A stretch of 64,000 nucleotides of DNA, taken from the NCBI RefSeq assembly GCF_049276915.1, contig NZ_JBASXK010000158.1:38621-102620 (forward strand), written 5' to 3'. Below are positions 18,521 to 27,475 of the stretch, piece by piece (position 1 is the first letter of the stretch; each line of letters begins with the position of its first letter). A program made the position numbers and the translations under genes. The notes beneath the pieces are model-generated. The model was given only the letters and a program-made list of their open reading frames with translations, made no database searches and was not told the origin of the DNA. The stretch comes from Aestuariivita sp049276915 (GTDB taxonomy: Bacteria; Pseudomonadota; Alphaproteobacteria; Rhodobacterales; Rhodobacteraceae).

Positions 18521-19543
18521 ATGGGTTACAAAGTCGTCGTCGTGGGTGCCACTGGGAATGTGGGCCGCGAAATGCTGAACATCCTGGCCGAGCGCCAGTT
18601 CCCTGTGGATGAGCTTGCCGCGCTGGCTTCGCGCCGTTCGCTGGGCACCGAAGTTTCGTTTGGCGACAAGACCCTCAATACACAGGATATCGAGCAATTC
18701 GACTGGGCAGGCTGGGACATGGCTCTGTTCGCCATTGGCTCGGACGCAACAAAGATCCACGCGCCCAAAGCCGCCAAAGCGGGCTGCGTGGTGATCGATA
18801 ACTCGTCGCTCTATCGCTATGACGCGGATGTGCCGCTGATCGTTCCCGAAGTGAACCCTGAGGCGATCCACGACTATTCCAAGAAAAACATCATCGCCAA
18901 CCCCAACTGTTCAACCGCACAGATGGTCGTAGCCCTGAAACCGCTGCATGACCGCGCGACGATCAAACGGGTGGTGGTCTCGACCTATCAATCCGTCTCG
19001 GGTGCGGGCAAGGAAGGCATGGATGAGCTTTGGGACCAGACCAAAGCGATCTACAATCCGACCTCCGAAGTGCCTCCCAGCAAGTTCACCAAGCAAATCG
19101 CGTTCAACGTGATTCCTCATATCGACGTCTTTCTTGATGATGGTTCCACCAAGGAAGAATGGAAGATGGTCGCCGAGACGAAAAAGATCCTGGACAAGAA
19201 GATCAAGGTCACGGCCACCTGCGTGCGTGTGCCGGTCTTTGTCGGTCATTCCGAAGCGATCAACATCGAAACCGAAGACTTTCTGGATGAACACGAAGCC
19301 CGCGATATTCTGCGCGAAGCTCCGGGCATCATGGTGATCGACAAGCGAGAAGACGGAGGCTACGTCACGCCGGTGGAATGTGCGGGCGATTACGCCACCT
19401 TCATCAGCCGCATCCGTCAGGACAGCACGATCGACAACGGTTTGAATCTGTGGTGCGTCAGCGACAACCTGCGCAAGGGCGCGGCCCTCAACGCTGTGCA
19501 GATCGCCGAACTTTTGGGCCGTGAAGTCCTCAAGAAGGGCTGA
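18521..19543 (+). CDS. asd: Aspartate-semialdehyde dehydrogenase
   Basis: A 340-residue NADPH enzyme that reduces aspartyl phosphate to the semialdehyde for lysine, threonine, methionine and diaminopimelate synthesis. It has the nucleotide-binding VVGATGNVGREML, catalytic Cys in NPNCSTAQM, the SVSGAGKEGMDEL loop and the late His of VPVFVGHSEAINIE. The ATG at 18521 follows GGAG. A strong terminator follows. dapB, a later step of the same pathway, lies at 41.8 kb, far away and on the other strand. Confidence 0.96.
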   Translation: MGYKVVVVGATGNVGREMLNILAERQFPVDELAALASRRSLGTEVSFGDKTLNTQDIEQFDWAGWDMALFAIGSDATKIHAPKAAKAGCVVIDNSSLYRYDADVPLIVPEVNPEAIHDYSKKNIIANPNCSTAQMVVALKPLHDRATIKRVVVSTYQSVSGAGKEGMDELWDQTKAIYNPTSEVPPSKFTKQIAFNVIPHIDVFLDDGSTKEEWKMVAETKKILDKKIKVTATCVRVPVFVGHSEAINIETEDFLDEHEARDILREAPGIMVIDKREDGGYVTPVECAGDYATFISRIRQDSTIDNGLNLWCVSDNLRKGAALNAVQIAELLGREVLKKG

Positions 19544-19561
19544 TCTCAAAAATCCTCGCAC

Positions 19562-19589
19562 AAAGGGCACCCCGGTGGTGCCCTTTTTT
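19562..19589 (+). terminator. Intrinsic terminator of asd
   Basis: AAAGGGCACC (19562-19571) pairs with GGTGCCCTTT (19577-19586) around a five-base loop and runs into a T tract ending at 19589. It starts 19 bases after the asd stop. Confidence 0.9.
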
Positions 19590-19788
19590 CAGGCAGGGCT
19601 GGCTCAAGCAAACCCTGTTTTCAGCCTGCGTGCACCAACACCTGCTCAGGTCAGGCGCTAACAGCGGTTTTCTTGCAACAATTTTTTGCATGCTGAAGTT
19701 ACTGTCCTGATTTCAGACACAATCTCCTGTCTTACTTTTCGAATAACAAAAACCCGAGGCAGTCTTTCATACCGGACAGGAGACCCAC

Positions 19789-20118
19789 ATGCTGGACGAA
19801 CACCGTTCACACTTTCCCACGGATAGCACAGATCCGCGCGATGCAATCGACAGCGAAACCGCGTGTTTGCTGCGCAGTTTCATGGTTCCTGCGATTGATG
19901 CAGCGCTGAACTGGAGCGATCTCAACAGCGCGCTTGAGCGCAAGGGCTTTGCCGTCGGCTTTCGCGACGGTCGGCTGATCTTCAAGCGACTCGAAGACGG
20001 GCAGGAAGTCTGCACCGGGCGTGTACTGGGCACACCGCTTCGCGATCTGGTCAAGAAACTGGGCCGCCCCTGTGTCCGCGCACATTCTGACGGCCACACC
20101 GGATCACTGATGGTCTGA
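19789..20118 (+). CDS. Uncharacterised 109-residue protein
   Basis: I do not recognise this family. The protein is cytosolic-looking, with no signal or membrane segment. The first 30 residues are acidic and polar; the middle, LNSALERKGFAVGFRDGRLIF, then GRVLGTPLRDLVKKLGRP reads like a compact alpha/beta domain. The ATG at 19789 has a clear site, CAGGAGA. It stands alone between the asd terminator and a convergent carbonic anhydrase gene. Roughly 200 bases of AT-richer DNA upstream probably hold its promoter. Confidence 0.65.
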   Translation: MLDEHRSHFPTDSTDPRDAIDSETACLLRSFMVPAIDAALNWSDLNSALERKGFAVGFRDGRLIFKRLEDGQEVCTGRVLGTPLRDLVKKLGRPCVRAHSDGHTGSLMV

Positions 20119-20123
20119 ACGCC

Positions 20124-20774
20124 TCAGACCGGGATGAACTTGCCTGACGCGGGATCAAAGCAATCCAGCCCGCCTTCACCGATATCGGTCCACAAACCGT
20201 GCAGTGTAAGCGCCCCTGACGCGACAGCCTCGGCCACGAAGGGGAACGTCATCAGGTTGTCGAGCGAGGTAAGCACCGCAAGATGCTCAAGCTCGCGCAG
20301 CTGGGCCTGTTTGTCGCCAACATCGGCGACCTCGTCATAGCGAGGTTTGAGGATATCCATCCAGCGACCAATGAAGCTGGCCTTTTCCTCCAACTCGGGT
20401 GCCCGACCCTCGCACATCTCGATACAGCTCTGAACTCCGCCGCAGCTGGAATGCCCCAGCACGATCAGATGCGCCACCTTGAGGTGCTGCACCGCATATT
20501 CCACAGCCGCACTGGTGCCATGGTGATCGCCATCCGGCTCATAGGGAGGCACAAGATTGGCGATATTGCGATGGATAAAGAACTCACCCTGATCCGCGCC
20601 GAAAATCGACGTCACATGCACCCGGCTGTCACAACAGGAAATCACCATGGCGCGCGGTCGCTGACCTTCGCTGGCCAATCGGCGGTACCAGGCACTGTTT
20701 TCTGAATAGGATGTCGCCTTCCAACCCTGATAGCGCTGCAAAAGGTAGGTCGGCAACGGCTTGGCAAATTGCAT
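20124..20774 (-). CDS. Beta-class carbonic anhydrase
   Basis: A 216-residue zinc enzyme interconverting CO2 and bicarbonate. Zinc ligands are visible: Cys in ISCCDSRVHV with the Asp-Arg pair, His and Cys in LGHSSCGGVQ. HRNIANLVPPYE is also typical. The ATG at 20774 gives MQFAKPLPTYLL; a start at 20816 has no support. It is convergent with the small uncharacterised gene (5-base gap) and divergent from the 20950 gene. Confidence 0.93.
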   Translation of the reverse strand: MQFAKPLPTYLLQRYQGWKATSYSENSAWYRRLASEGQRPRAMVISCCDSRVHVTSIFGADQGEFFIHRNIANLVPPYEPDGDHHGTSAAVEYAVQHLKVAHLIVLGHSSCGGVQSCIEMCEGRAPELEEKASFIGRWMDILKPRYDEVADVGDKQAQLRELEHLAVLTSLDNLMTFPFVAEAVASGALTLHGLWTDIGEGGLDCFDPASGKFIPV

Positions 20775-20949
20775 GTCCCGGATCCGATTTCTTTGTTTAG
20801 TGTTTGCGCGGCTCACCGAACCGTTTTCCCGGCGATACCTGCATTTGTCACCAAATTCGAGCGATAAGACAGCGCAGGCTCAACCTTTTGCAAACCACCG
20901 CCCGCGATAGTGGGCCTTGCCGTGGGGGCACAAATAAGGGTGAGTAAAC

Positions 20950-21330
20950 GTGGCGGACATAACAACACTTGTCCAGGCGGAACAGGTTCGTCTGGATTCA
21001 GACAGTCTGGGTGCGCTCTACAGACAGTTGGGCGAGGCCAACGCGGACGAAGTCATTTGCCGCGCGGTTGAAGAACTGGCCGTGCGCCTGACGCAAAGCG
21101 AAAGGCTCTGGCGCGAAGGTGACTGGGCCGCATTGCGCAAAAGCGTGCGCTCTCTGGTGGCAATCTCCAAGCAGGTCGGCATGTCCAAGCTGTCGCGGGT
21201 GGCAGGTGATGTCATCACGGCACTGGATAACAATGACGCCGTTGCCGCCGCCGCCACGCTGACGCGGTTGCTGCGCGTGGGCGAAAGGTCTCTTACCGCT
21301 GTCTGGGATTTGCAGGATCTCTCCATCTGA
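20950..21330 (+). CDS. Uncharacterised 126-residue helical protein, Hpt-like
   Basis: An all-helical protein with a GTG start at 20950 after AAGGGTGAG. The middle and C terminus (DWAALRKSVRSLVAISKQVG, then KLSRVAGDVITALDNNDAVA) follow the spacing of histidine-phosphotransfer bundles, but the phosphorylatable His of the family (in HxLKG) is absent. It may be a pseudo-Hpt or simply a similar helical bundle. It precedes the M17 peptidase gene on the same strand by 69 bases. Confidence 0.65.
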   Translation: MADITTLVQAEQVRLDSDSLGALYRQLGEANADEVICRAVEELAVRLTQSERLWREGDWAALRKSVRSLVAISKQVGMSKLSRVAGDVITALDNNDAVAAAATLTRLLRVGERSLTAVWDLQDLSI

Positions 21331-21399
21331 GCGCTTGCGGCCCGGCACAGTCCGGTTAGGCTGCAGTCAGATCACTCTGACACAAAAGGCCTGTCCTGA

Positions 21400-22785
21400 A
21401 TGAGCTTGACCTTCGCCCCCGCTGACAGCACCGCAGTCCCTCTGGTCATCCTGGAGGCGGACAGCTTCCCGAACTGGCTGGATGAGCAGCCGGAGGCCAC
21501 GCGCACCTGGATCACCGCTCAGGGCTTTACCGCCGCCATTGGCAGCGCACTGACCCTGCCGGATGCAGACGGAAAGATCGCGATGGCCCTTGCCGGAATC
21601 GGCACAGCCAAGACCCGCAGACGCGGTCGCTTCGCCCTGGCCGCCTCTGCCGTCAAACTGCCCAAAGGTATCTACCGCATTGCCTCGGGCCTGCCCACGG
21701 ATTCGGCCGAAACCGAGTGCCTCGGGTGGCTTCTGGCAAGATACAGCTTTCAGCGATATCACGCAGCGCCCAACACATTCCCGGACCTTGTCGCCCCTGA
21801 TGGCGTTGATGCCACCCGTATCGAAGCCATGGCCGCTGGCGAAGCCCTCACCCGTGACCTCATCAACACCCCAACTTCCGACATGGGCCCTGATGCGCTG
21901 GAAGGGGCAGCGCGTGCCCTGGCCGATCAGTTCAAGGCGCAGATCGACGTCACAACCGGCGACGCATTGCTCGATGCCAATTTCCCGATGATTCATGCGG
22001 TCGGGCGGGCCTCCTGCACGGCACCACGGCTGATCGACATGCGCTGGGGTTACAGCGGTCCGCAACTGGTTCTTGTGGGCAAAGGCGTGTGCTTTGACAC
22101 CGGCGGACTCAATCTCAAGCCCGGTACCTCGATGGGTCTGATGAAGAAGGATATGGGTGGCGCGGCGACCGTGCTTGGTCTGGCACATATGATCATGGCG
22201 CTCAATCTGCCGATACGCCTGCGCGTTCTGATCCCGGCGGTGGAAAACTCGGTGTCGGGTAACGCCTTCCGCCCGCAGGATATCCTCACCTCACGCAAGG
22301 GGCTGACGGTTGAGATCAACAACACCGACGCAGAGGGCCGGCTTATACTGGCCGATGCACTGGCGCTGGCAGATGAAAGCACGCCTGACCTGATTGTGTC
22401 GATGGCGACCCTCACAGGGGCCGCACGCGTAGCCGTAGGCCCGGATCTCGCGCCCTTCTTCTCGGATAGCGACAAGGATGCGACAGATCTGTCAAGCGCG
22501 GGTGCGCAGATGGCTGATCCTCTCTGGCGCCTGCCCTTCCACGAGCCTTATGAAACGATGATCGAACCGGGCATCGCCGATCTGGACAATGCACCCAGTG
22601 GCGGATTCGCCGGATGCATCACCGCCGCGCTGTTTCTGCGCCGCTTTGTGACCGATACACCCCGCTATGTGCATTTCGATATCTACGGCTGGCAACCCAC
22701 TCCCGCGCCCGCGCGGCCCAAAGGCGGTGTCGGCATGGGCGCACGAGCCATCCTGGCCGCACTGCCGCAGCTTCTCGACCTGTGA
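21400..22785 (+). CDS. Leucyl aminopeptidase-family (M17) protein
   Basis: A 461-residue zinc/manganese aminopeptidase. The catalytic domain has Lys and Asp in VGKGVCFDTGGLNLKP, a second Lys and Asp in MKKDMGG, and the family signature NNTDAEGRLILADALAL with bicarbonate-binding Arg. The N-terminal domain is short, as in the PepB-like branch. It releases N-terminal residues in the cytosol. The end overlaps the following NlpC/P60 gene, a pairing often seen in this bacterial group and suggestive of peptide or muropeptide recycling (inference). Confidence 0.92.
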   Translation: MSLTFAPADSTAVPLVILEADSFPNWLDEQPEATRTWITAQGFTAAIGSALTLPDADGKIAMALAGIGTAKTRRRGRFALAASAVKLPKGIYRIASGLPTDSAETECLGWLLARYSFQRYHAAPNTFPDLVAPDGVDATRIEAMAAGEALTRDLINTPTSDMGPDALEGAARALADQFKAQIDVTTGDALLDANFPMIHAVGRASCTAPRLIDMRWGYSGPQLVLVGKGVCFDTGGLNLKPGTSMGLMKKDMGGAATVLGLAHMIMALNLPIRLRVLIPAVENSVSGNAFRPQDILTSRKGLTVEINNTDAEGRLILADALALADESTPDLIVSMATLTGAARVAVGPDLAPFFSDSDKDATDLSSAGAQMADPLWRLPFHEPYETMIEPGIADLDNAPSGGFAGCITAALFLRRFVTDTPRYVHFDIYGWQPTPAPARPKGGVGMGARAILAALPQLLDL

Positions 22786-23522
22786 GCACGCCCATGCAAA
22801 TCGGTGTCCCTTTGGTCGATCTGCGTCGCACGGCGCAGGGCCCAAGGGATCGGCAACTGCTGCTGGGTGATGCGGTGGATGTCCTCGAGACACAAAGCGA
22901 ATCCGTCCGCGTCAAGGCGCTGAAGGACGGCTACACCGGTTACCTGCCCGCCCGCGTTCTGGCACCACGCAGCCCTCCGACCCATTTTGTGTGCGCAGCC
23001 GCCACCCACGCTTATCACGAACCGGATCTCAAAAGCCCGGATCTCGAACTGCTGAGCTTTGGCGCAGGCCTCACGGTCTCGGGCAAGCAAAACGGCTTTG
23101 CGCGGACCAATCGCGGATATGTGCCCGCAATCCACCTCCGACCCCGCGAAACCCCATGCGCTGACCCGATAGAGGTCGCGGAACTCTTTCTGGGCACGCC
23201 CTATCTGTGGGGCGGAAACAGCCGCTCGGGTATTGACTGTTCGGGCCTCGTGCAAGCCGCCTGCCTGGCCTGCGATATCCCCTGCCCCGCAGACAGCGGC
23301 CCGCAGGAAGCCGACCTTGGCCACAGCCTGCCCAAAGACACGCCCCCCCAACGCGGCGACCTGCTCTTCTGGAAAGGCCATGTCGCCTGGGTGATCTCCC
23401 CAACCCGGCTGCTTCACGCCAATGCCCATGCCATGGCAACGACCACCGAGGATCTGCAGACAGCAATTGCACGGATCAAGGCCGCCGGAGACGGACCTGT
23501 GACCAGTCACAAAAGACTCTGA
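22782..23522 (+). CDS. NlpC/P60-family peptidase with N-terminal SH3-like region
   Basis: About 246 residues. The N-terminal two thirds contains beta-rich SH3-like segments (ESVRVKALKDGYTGYLPARVL, then GYVPAIHL). The C-terminal NlpC/P60 domain has catalytic Cys in SGIDCSGLVQAAC and His in KGHVAWVI. Such enzymes cleave D-gamma-glutamyl-diaminopimelate bonds of cell-wall peptides. No signal peptide is visible, so a cytosolic recycling role is possible. The GTG at 22782 overlaps the M17 stop (GTGA); an ATG at 22794 is the alternative. Confidence 0.85.
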   Translation: MSTPMQIGVPLVDLRRTAQGPRDRQLLLGDAVDVLETQSESVRVKALKDGYTGYLPARVLAPRSPPTHFVCAAATHAYHEPDLKSPDLELLSFGAGLTVSGKQNGFARTNRGYVPAIHLRPRETPCADPIEVAELFLGTPYLWGGNSRSGIDCSGLVQAACLACDIPCPADSGPQEADLGHSLPKDTPPQRGDLLFWKGHVAWVISPTRLLHANAHAMATTTEDLQTAIARIKAAGDGPVTSHKRL

Positions 23523-23524
23523 GA

Positions 23525-23577
23525 CTTCTTTCTGGTCAAAAAACCCCGGGGGAGCTTGAGGGGGCTGGCCCCCTCAT
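23525..23577 (+). repeat. REP-like element copy B
   Basis: Directly after the NlpC/P60 stop: the 18-mer CTTCTTTCTGGTCAAAAA, then CCCCGGGGGAGC and an 8-base stem (23557-23564/23569-23576) with a CTGG loop. The 18-mer recurs exactly on the minus strand near 53323-53340; the hairpin half matches the copy at 11001. Confidence 0.6.
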
Positions 23578-23609
23578 GACGACAGCGCAGATCAAAGCGG
23601 GACCGAAGA

Positions 23610-23942
23610 CTACTCGACCGCGCGGATGAGCTTGAGTTCCAGAACCCTCAACACAGATTTCAGATCTGCACCGCGCTTCAGAATACGACCGTCCATCCCC
23701 ACGACAGAATACATGCCCTGCCGGTTACGCATCTTGGGATGTTTTTCGATCCGATACAGCGGATTTTCCGCCGTGCGCCTGAAAACCGAAAACACGGCAT
23801 ACTCGCGCAAGCTGGAAATCCCATAGTCGCGCCATTCCCCTGCAGCGACCATGCGGCCATAAAGCCCCAGGATAACCGAAAGCTCGCGTCGGTCAAACGC
23901 CACCTGAGGGGGGGCGACACCCGTTGGGTTTTGAAATGTCAT
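23610..23942 (-). CDS. DUF2794 family protein
   Basis: A 110-residue protein of the alphaproteobacterial DUF2794 family, recognised by VAFDRRELSVILGLYGRMVAAGEWRDY in pieces and the later MYSVVGMDGRILKRG. No function is established. The ATG at 23942 gives MTFQNPTG; a longer frame to 23996 would overlap paaX and is not preferred. It is the last minus-strand gene after paaZ and paaX; coupling to phenylacetate metabolism is not implied. Confidence 0.8.
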   Translation of the reverse strand: MTFQNPTGVAPPQVAFDRRELSVILGLYGRMVAAGEWRDYGISSLREYAVFSVFRRTAENPLYRIEKHPKMRNRQGMYSVVGMDGRILKRGADLKSVLRVLELKLIRAVE

Positions 23943-23973
23943 AAGACCAGCCTTGCCGCGAACGGCGGCGAAA

Positions 23974-24771
23974 TCAAGAGCCCTCTGACAGACCAAATCG
24001 TTGACTCAACCCAGCATCTGGTGCCGGCATTGCAGCCAGGCCGCCCTCCGCCTGATCCAGCCAGGCTTCAGCCAGGGGAGAAACACGGGCGTATACACTT
24101 GCCGTCGCGGCACGCGGATCACTCAGGGCGGCATCCTGGGGCATCAATTCGCGCACCGGTTCGGGATGTCGCAGAACCAGCCGGCGCCAGCGATGCACCA
24201 GCATGACCCGCGCGGCGGCCCCATCCAACGGTTCGCTCAGTTCTGCCTGTTCCAGCACCGCGATATCTGCGGCCAGCGCCGTAAGCGCGGCGCGCATCTC
24301 ATCGTCCAGAATACGCGCGCGATAGGCTGGCGACATCTCCGCAAGCCGCCCCGTGACCACGCAATCCGCATCCAACGGCGCGCGCCCTTCGGGCACAAGA
24401 CCAACCGACGGCAAAGAGCCATTGAGATACACATAAAGCGACCAATGTTCGACATCGCCCGTTTGTGGCGGCGCGTAGATCAGGCTGGTCGCCGGTGCAA
24501 ACCGCTCCAGACCTTGCGGGCTGAGCCTGTAAAGACTGGTGCGCCCCACGCGTTCACTCTCGACCCAGCCATCCCGGCCCAGCCGAGAGAGGGCGGTGCG
24601 CAACGCACCTTTCTCGACGCCGATGCGCGACATCACGGCTCCCAGCCGGGCTGTCGAAATCACACCCCCCCGGTGTTGCACCAGATCGCCGAAAACGGTG
24701 ATCACCAGCGACCACACCCGCAGGCGGCCTTCGCTGTGCAGCGCATCGATAAGGGGTCTGAGCGGGTCCAT
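23974..24771 (-). CDS. paaX: PaaX-family transcriptional regulator
   Basis: A 265-residue regulator. The N-terminal winged helix includes LGAVMSRIGVEKGALRTALSRL and GWVESERVGRTSLYRLS, and the large C-terminal domain ends in the conserved region HRWRRLVLRHPEPVRELMP. PaaX proteins repress phenylacetate genes and are relieved by phenylacetyl-CoA. It lies 122 bases downstream of paaZ on the same strand. A TetR gene in the paaK operon offers a second possible regulator. Confidence 0.88.
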   Translation of the reverse strand: MDPLRPLIDALHSEGRLRVWSLVITVFGDLVQHRGGVISTARLGAVMSRIGVEKGALRTALSRLGRDGWVESERVGRTSLYRLSPQGLERFAPATSLIYAPPQTGDVEHWSLYVYLNGSLPSVGLVPEGRAPLDADCVVTGRLAEMSPAYRARILDDEMRAALTALAADIAVLEQAELSEPLDGAAARVMLVHRWRRLVLRHPEPVRELMPQDAALSDPRAATASVYARVSPLAEAWLDQAEGGLAAMPAPDAGLSQRFGLSEGS

Positions 24772-24893
24772 CCGTCGGGTTTACCGGCTGCGCCCGGGCT
24801 TGGAAAGACGGTGCTTGTGATCCAGGCGGGCGTGGCGGGCCAGCCCCTCACACCAGCAGACCAATTCCTCGAGCCAAAACCTGCCGCAGGCCT

Positions 24894-26927
24894 CTAGGCA
24901 GGCCGGTCATAGCTGACCATCGTCAGCAGCTCATACTGGGCAACCTGCTCACCGTTCTGATTGGTCAGCGTGACGTTCCATGCAACTTCGCCATAGGCTT
25001 CGGTGCGCTGCGTCTTGCGTTTGCAGGTCAGGCGCACGGCGATGCTGTCACCGGGGCTGACGGGTTTCTGAAAGCTCAGACCGTTCAGACCGGTGTTTGC
25101 CAGAACAGGTCCGGGATCGGGTTGCACAAACAGACCTGCGGCGAAGCTGAGCAGAAGATATCCATGCGCCACGCGGCCCGGGAAGAACGGGTTCGCTTTT
25201 GCCGCTTCCTCGTCCATGTGGGCATAAAATGTATCGCCCGTGAAATGCGCAAAATGTTCGATATCTTCCAGCGTAACGACGCGGGGTGCCGTATGCAGCG
25301 TCTCGCCAATCGCGATCTCACCAAAGGTGCGCTGGAACGGATGATCGGGACCTGTGGTTTCCCTGGCCCCCGGCACCCATTGTCCAGTGATCGCGGTGAT
25401 CACATCGGGGCTGCCCTGAATGGCGGTACGCTGCATGTAATGCAGCACGCCGCGCACACCGCCCAGTTCTTCGCCTCCGCCTGCGCGTCCCGGCCCGCCA
25501 TGCACCATATGCGGCAGAGGGGCACCATGGCCGGTTGCCTCTTTGGCGTTGCTTGCCCCGGTGATGTAGAGCCGCCCGTGCCAGGCCGCTGATCCCAGCG
25601 CCACGCTGCGCGCCACGGCCGGATCATCCGTCACCAGCGAGGCCACGAGCGAGCCGCCACCACGATTGGCAAGCGCACTGGCGTGATCAAGATCGCGGTA
25701 GGACATGAGGGTCGAGACCGGTCCGAAAGCCTCGAGTTCATGCACAGAGGTTGCCCCATCCGGGTCATCACAACGCAGGAGCATCGGCTTGAGAAAGGCC
25801 CCCTCGGCGCTTGCGCCGACAAGCGCGTCTGGTTCCGGGTTTCCGGTCAATGTCACGGTCTCGTTGGCAAGTGCCTGTATCTTGGCCAGAACATCCGCCT
25901 TTTGATCAAGCGAGGCGAGGGCTCCCATCCTCACACCGTCCTGCGCGGGATCGCCGATCGACACAGCCGAAAGCCGCGCGATCAGCGCTTCGGTGACATC
26001 CGCCATTGCGGCGTTCGGCACGATGATCCGGCGGATCGCGGTGCATTTCTGACCTGCCTTTACAGTGATTTCCTGTCCGACTTCCTTGATGAAGTGATCA
26101 AATGCCGCCGTTCCTGGCTGTACATCCGGCCCCAGAATGGTGGCGTTCAGGCTGTCCTGCTCGGAATGAAACCGCACGGAATGACGCATCAGATGCGGGT
26201 TGCGGCGCAACATCAATGCCGTGTCAGCAGAGCCTGTGAACGCCACCGCATCCTGTGCGCCAAGGCGATCCAGCATGTCGCCCACCCCACCAACGACCAG
26301 TTGAACCGCGCCCTCGGGCAGAATCCCGCTTTCGATGATCATGCGGAAACAGGCTTCGGTCAGGTAGGATGTCTGCGTGGCCGGTTTCACAATGGCGGGC
26401 ATGCCTGCAAGCAGAGTCGGTGCCAGCTTTTCCAGCATCCCCCAGACCGGGAAGTTGAACGCGTTGATATGAATTGCAACGCCCTGCAAAGGCACGGCGA
26501 TGTGCTGACCCACGAAACCGCCTGACCGCGACAGACCCTCAAGGTCGCCATCGACATAGATATGGCCATCGGGCATCTCGCGCCGCCCCTTGGAGGCAAT
26601 GACCATCATGGTGCCGATGCCGCCCTCTATATCGACCGCGCCATCGCGCCGCGTGGCACCGGTCAGCGGATTGAGCGCATAGAGTTCCTCCTTGCGGGTA
26701 CCCAGATAGACCGCAAGCGCCTTGATCATCTTGGCGCGCTCATGAAATGTCATGGCGCGCAGGGCCGGTCCGCCGACCAAGCGGGCCCAGTCCAGCATTC
26801 CCAGCACATCCAGTGCTGCCCCGCCTGCAAGCGCGATCTGTTTTGCGGTGACAGGTCCGATCACCGCACGGGCGTCCGCCCCCGGTTCCACCCATTTGGC
26901 CATTGCGTAACTGGCTGGTCTCAGCAT
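24894..26927 (-). CDS. paaZ: Bifunctional oxepin-CoA hydrolase / semialdehyde dehydrogenase
   Basis: A 677-residue fusion, the normal PaaZ length. The N-terminal aldehyde dehydrogenase has Glu in HSEQDSLNAT and Cys in AGQKCTAIRRI. The C-terminal MaoC-like (R)-hydratase has the Asp/His pair in FTGDTFYAHMDE and GRVAHGYLLLS. It opens the oxepin ring of the phenylacetyl-CoA pathway and oxidises the resulting semialdehyde. The ATG at 26927 follows GGGAGGAA. It is divergent from paaI with a palindrome between them. Confidence 0.95.
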   Translation of the reverse strand: MLRPASYAMAKWVEPGADARAVIGPVTAKQIALAGGAALDVLGMLDWARLVGGPALRAMTFHERAKMIKALAVYLGTRKEELYALNPLTGATRRDGAVDIEGGIGTMMVIASKGRREMPDGHIYVDGDLEGLSRSGGFVGQHIAVPLQGVAIHINAFNFPVWGMLEKLAPTLLAGMPAIVKPATQTSYLTEACFRMIIESGILPEGAVQLVVGGVGDMLDRLGAQDAVAFTGSADTALMLRRNPHLMRHSVRFHSEQDSLNATILGPDVQPGTAAFDHFIKEVGQEITVKAGQKCTAIRRIIVPNAAMADVTEALIARLSAVSIGDPAQDGVRMGALASLDQKADVLAKIQALANETVTLTGNPEPDALVGASAEGAFLKPMLLRCDDPDGATSVHELEAFGPVSTLMSYRDLDHASALANRGGGSLVASLVTDDPAVARSVALGSAAWHGRLYITGASNAKEATGHGAPLPHMVHGGPGRAGGGEELGGVRGVLHYMQRTAIQGSPDVITAITGQWVPGARETTGPDHPFQRTFGEIAIGETLHTAPRVVTLEDIEHFAHFTGDTFYAHMDEEAAKANPFFPGRVAHGYLLLSFAAGLFVQPDPGPVLANTGLNGLSFQKPVSPGDSIAVRLTCKRKTQRTEAYGEVAWNVTLTNQNGEQVAQYELLTMVSYDRPA

Positions 26928-26987
26928 GTCGGTTCCTCCCTCGGATCTGGGGCACCATGCCTCGCTCTGAACAACAAATCAACACTC

Positions 26988-27004
26988 TTGACCGTATGGT
27001 CGGT
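26988..27004. promoter_or_regulatory. Candidate TetR-type operator between paaZ and paaI
   Basis: TTGACCGTATGGTCGGT: GACC and GGTC arms around four bases, with partly symmetric flanks. It sits midway between the divergent paaZ and paaI genes, 37 bases before the paaI start. The shape suits a TetR dimer, and the paaK operon encodes one. Confidence 0.5.
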
Positions 27005-27040
27005 TTTGTGCAGGTTGACGCATATGGGAGGATCACAGCC

Positions 27041-27475
27041 ATGACGCCACAAGCCCGCGCTGAAAAAAGCGCTGCAGTGATGTGGGAGAACGATGCCGCC
27101 AGCAAATGGCTTGGCATGCGCCTTGATGCAGTCGGCCCCGGCACCGCCACCTTGTCATTCGAGGTTCAGTCGCATCACCTGAACGGGCATTACATCTGCC
27201 ATGGCGGCTATATCTTTACGTTGGCCGACAGCGCCTTTGCCTTTGCCTGCAACAGCTATAACCAGCTGACCGTAGCGCAGGAAAACCAGATCACTTACCT
27301 GTCTCCCGGAAAGGGTGGCGAACGCCTGACCGCCCATGCCGTGGAAACCGCGAAAGCCGGGCGCTCGGGCGTCTATGACATCACTGTAACCGGCCAGGAT
27401 GGGCGTAAGGTCGCGGTGTTCCGCGGCCTGTCGCGCACCATCAAGGGCCAGCATTTCGACGAGGAGCAGACATGA
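27041..27475 (+). CDS. paaI: Phenylacetyl-CoA-pathway thioesterase
   Basis: A 144-residue hotdog-fold thioesterase. It contains HHLNGHYICHGGYIFTLAD with the catalytic Asp of the PaaI family. PaaI removes CoA from dead-end ring-hydroxylated intermediates and so protects the CoA pool. The ATG at 27041 follows GGGAGGA and gives MTPQARAEKSA; the frame is open farther upstream, but that part crosses the operator. Its end overlaps the thiolase start (ATGA). Confidence 0.9.
   Translation: MTPQARAEKSAAVMWENDAASKWLGMRLDAVGPGTATLSFEVQSHHLNGHYICHGGYIFTLADSAFAFACNSYNQLTVAQENQITYLSPGKGGERLTAHAVETAKAGRSGVYDITVTGQDGRKVAVFRGLSRTIKGQHFDEEQT

Noticed and set aside
24772..24893. A 40-codon open stretch on the minus strand between paaZ and paaX that looks protein-like
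   Set aside because: It has no ATG or GTG after the preceding stop and no ribosome-binding site; base composition alone can explain it.
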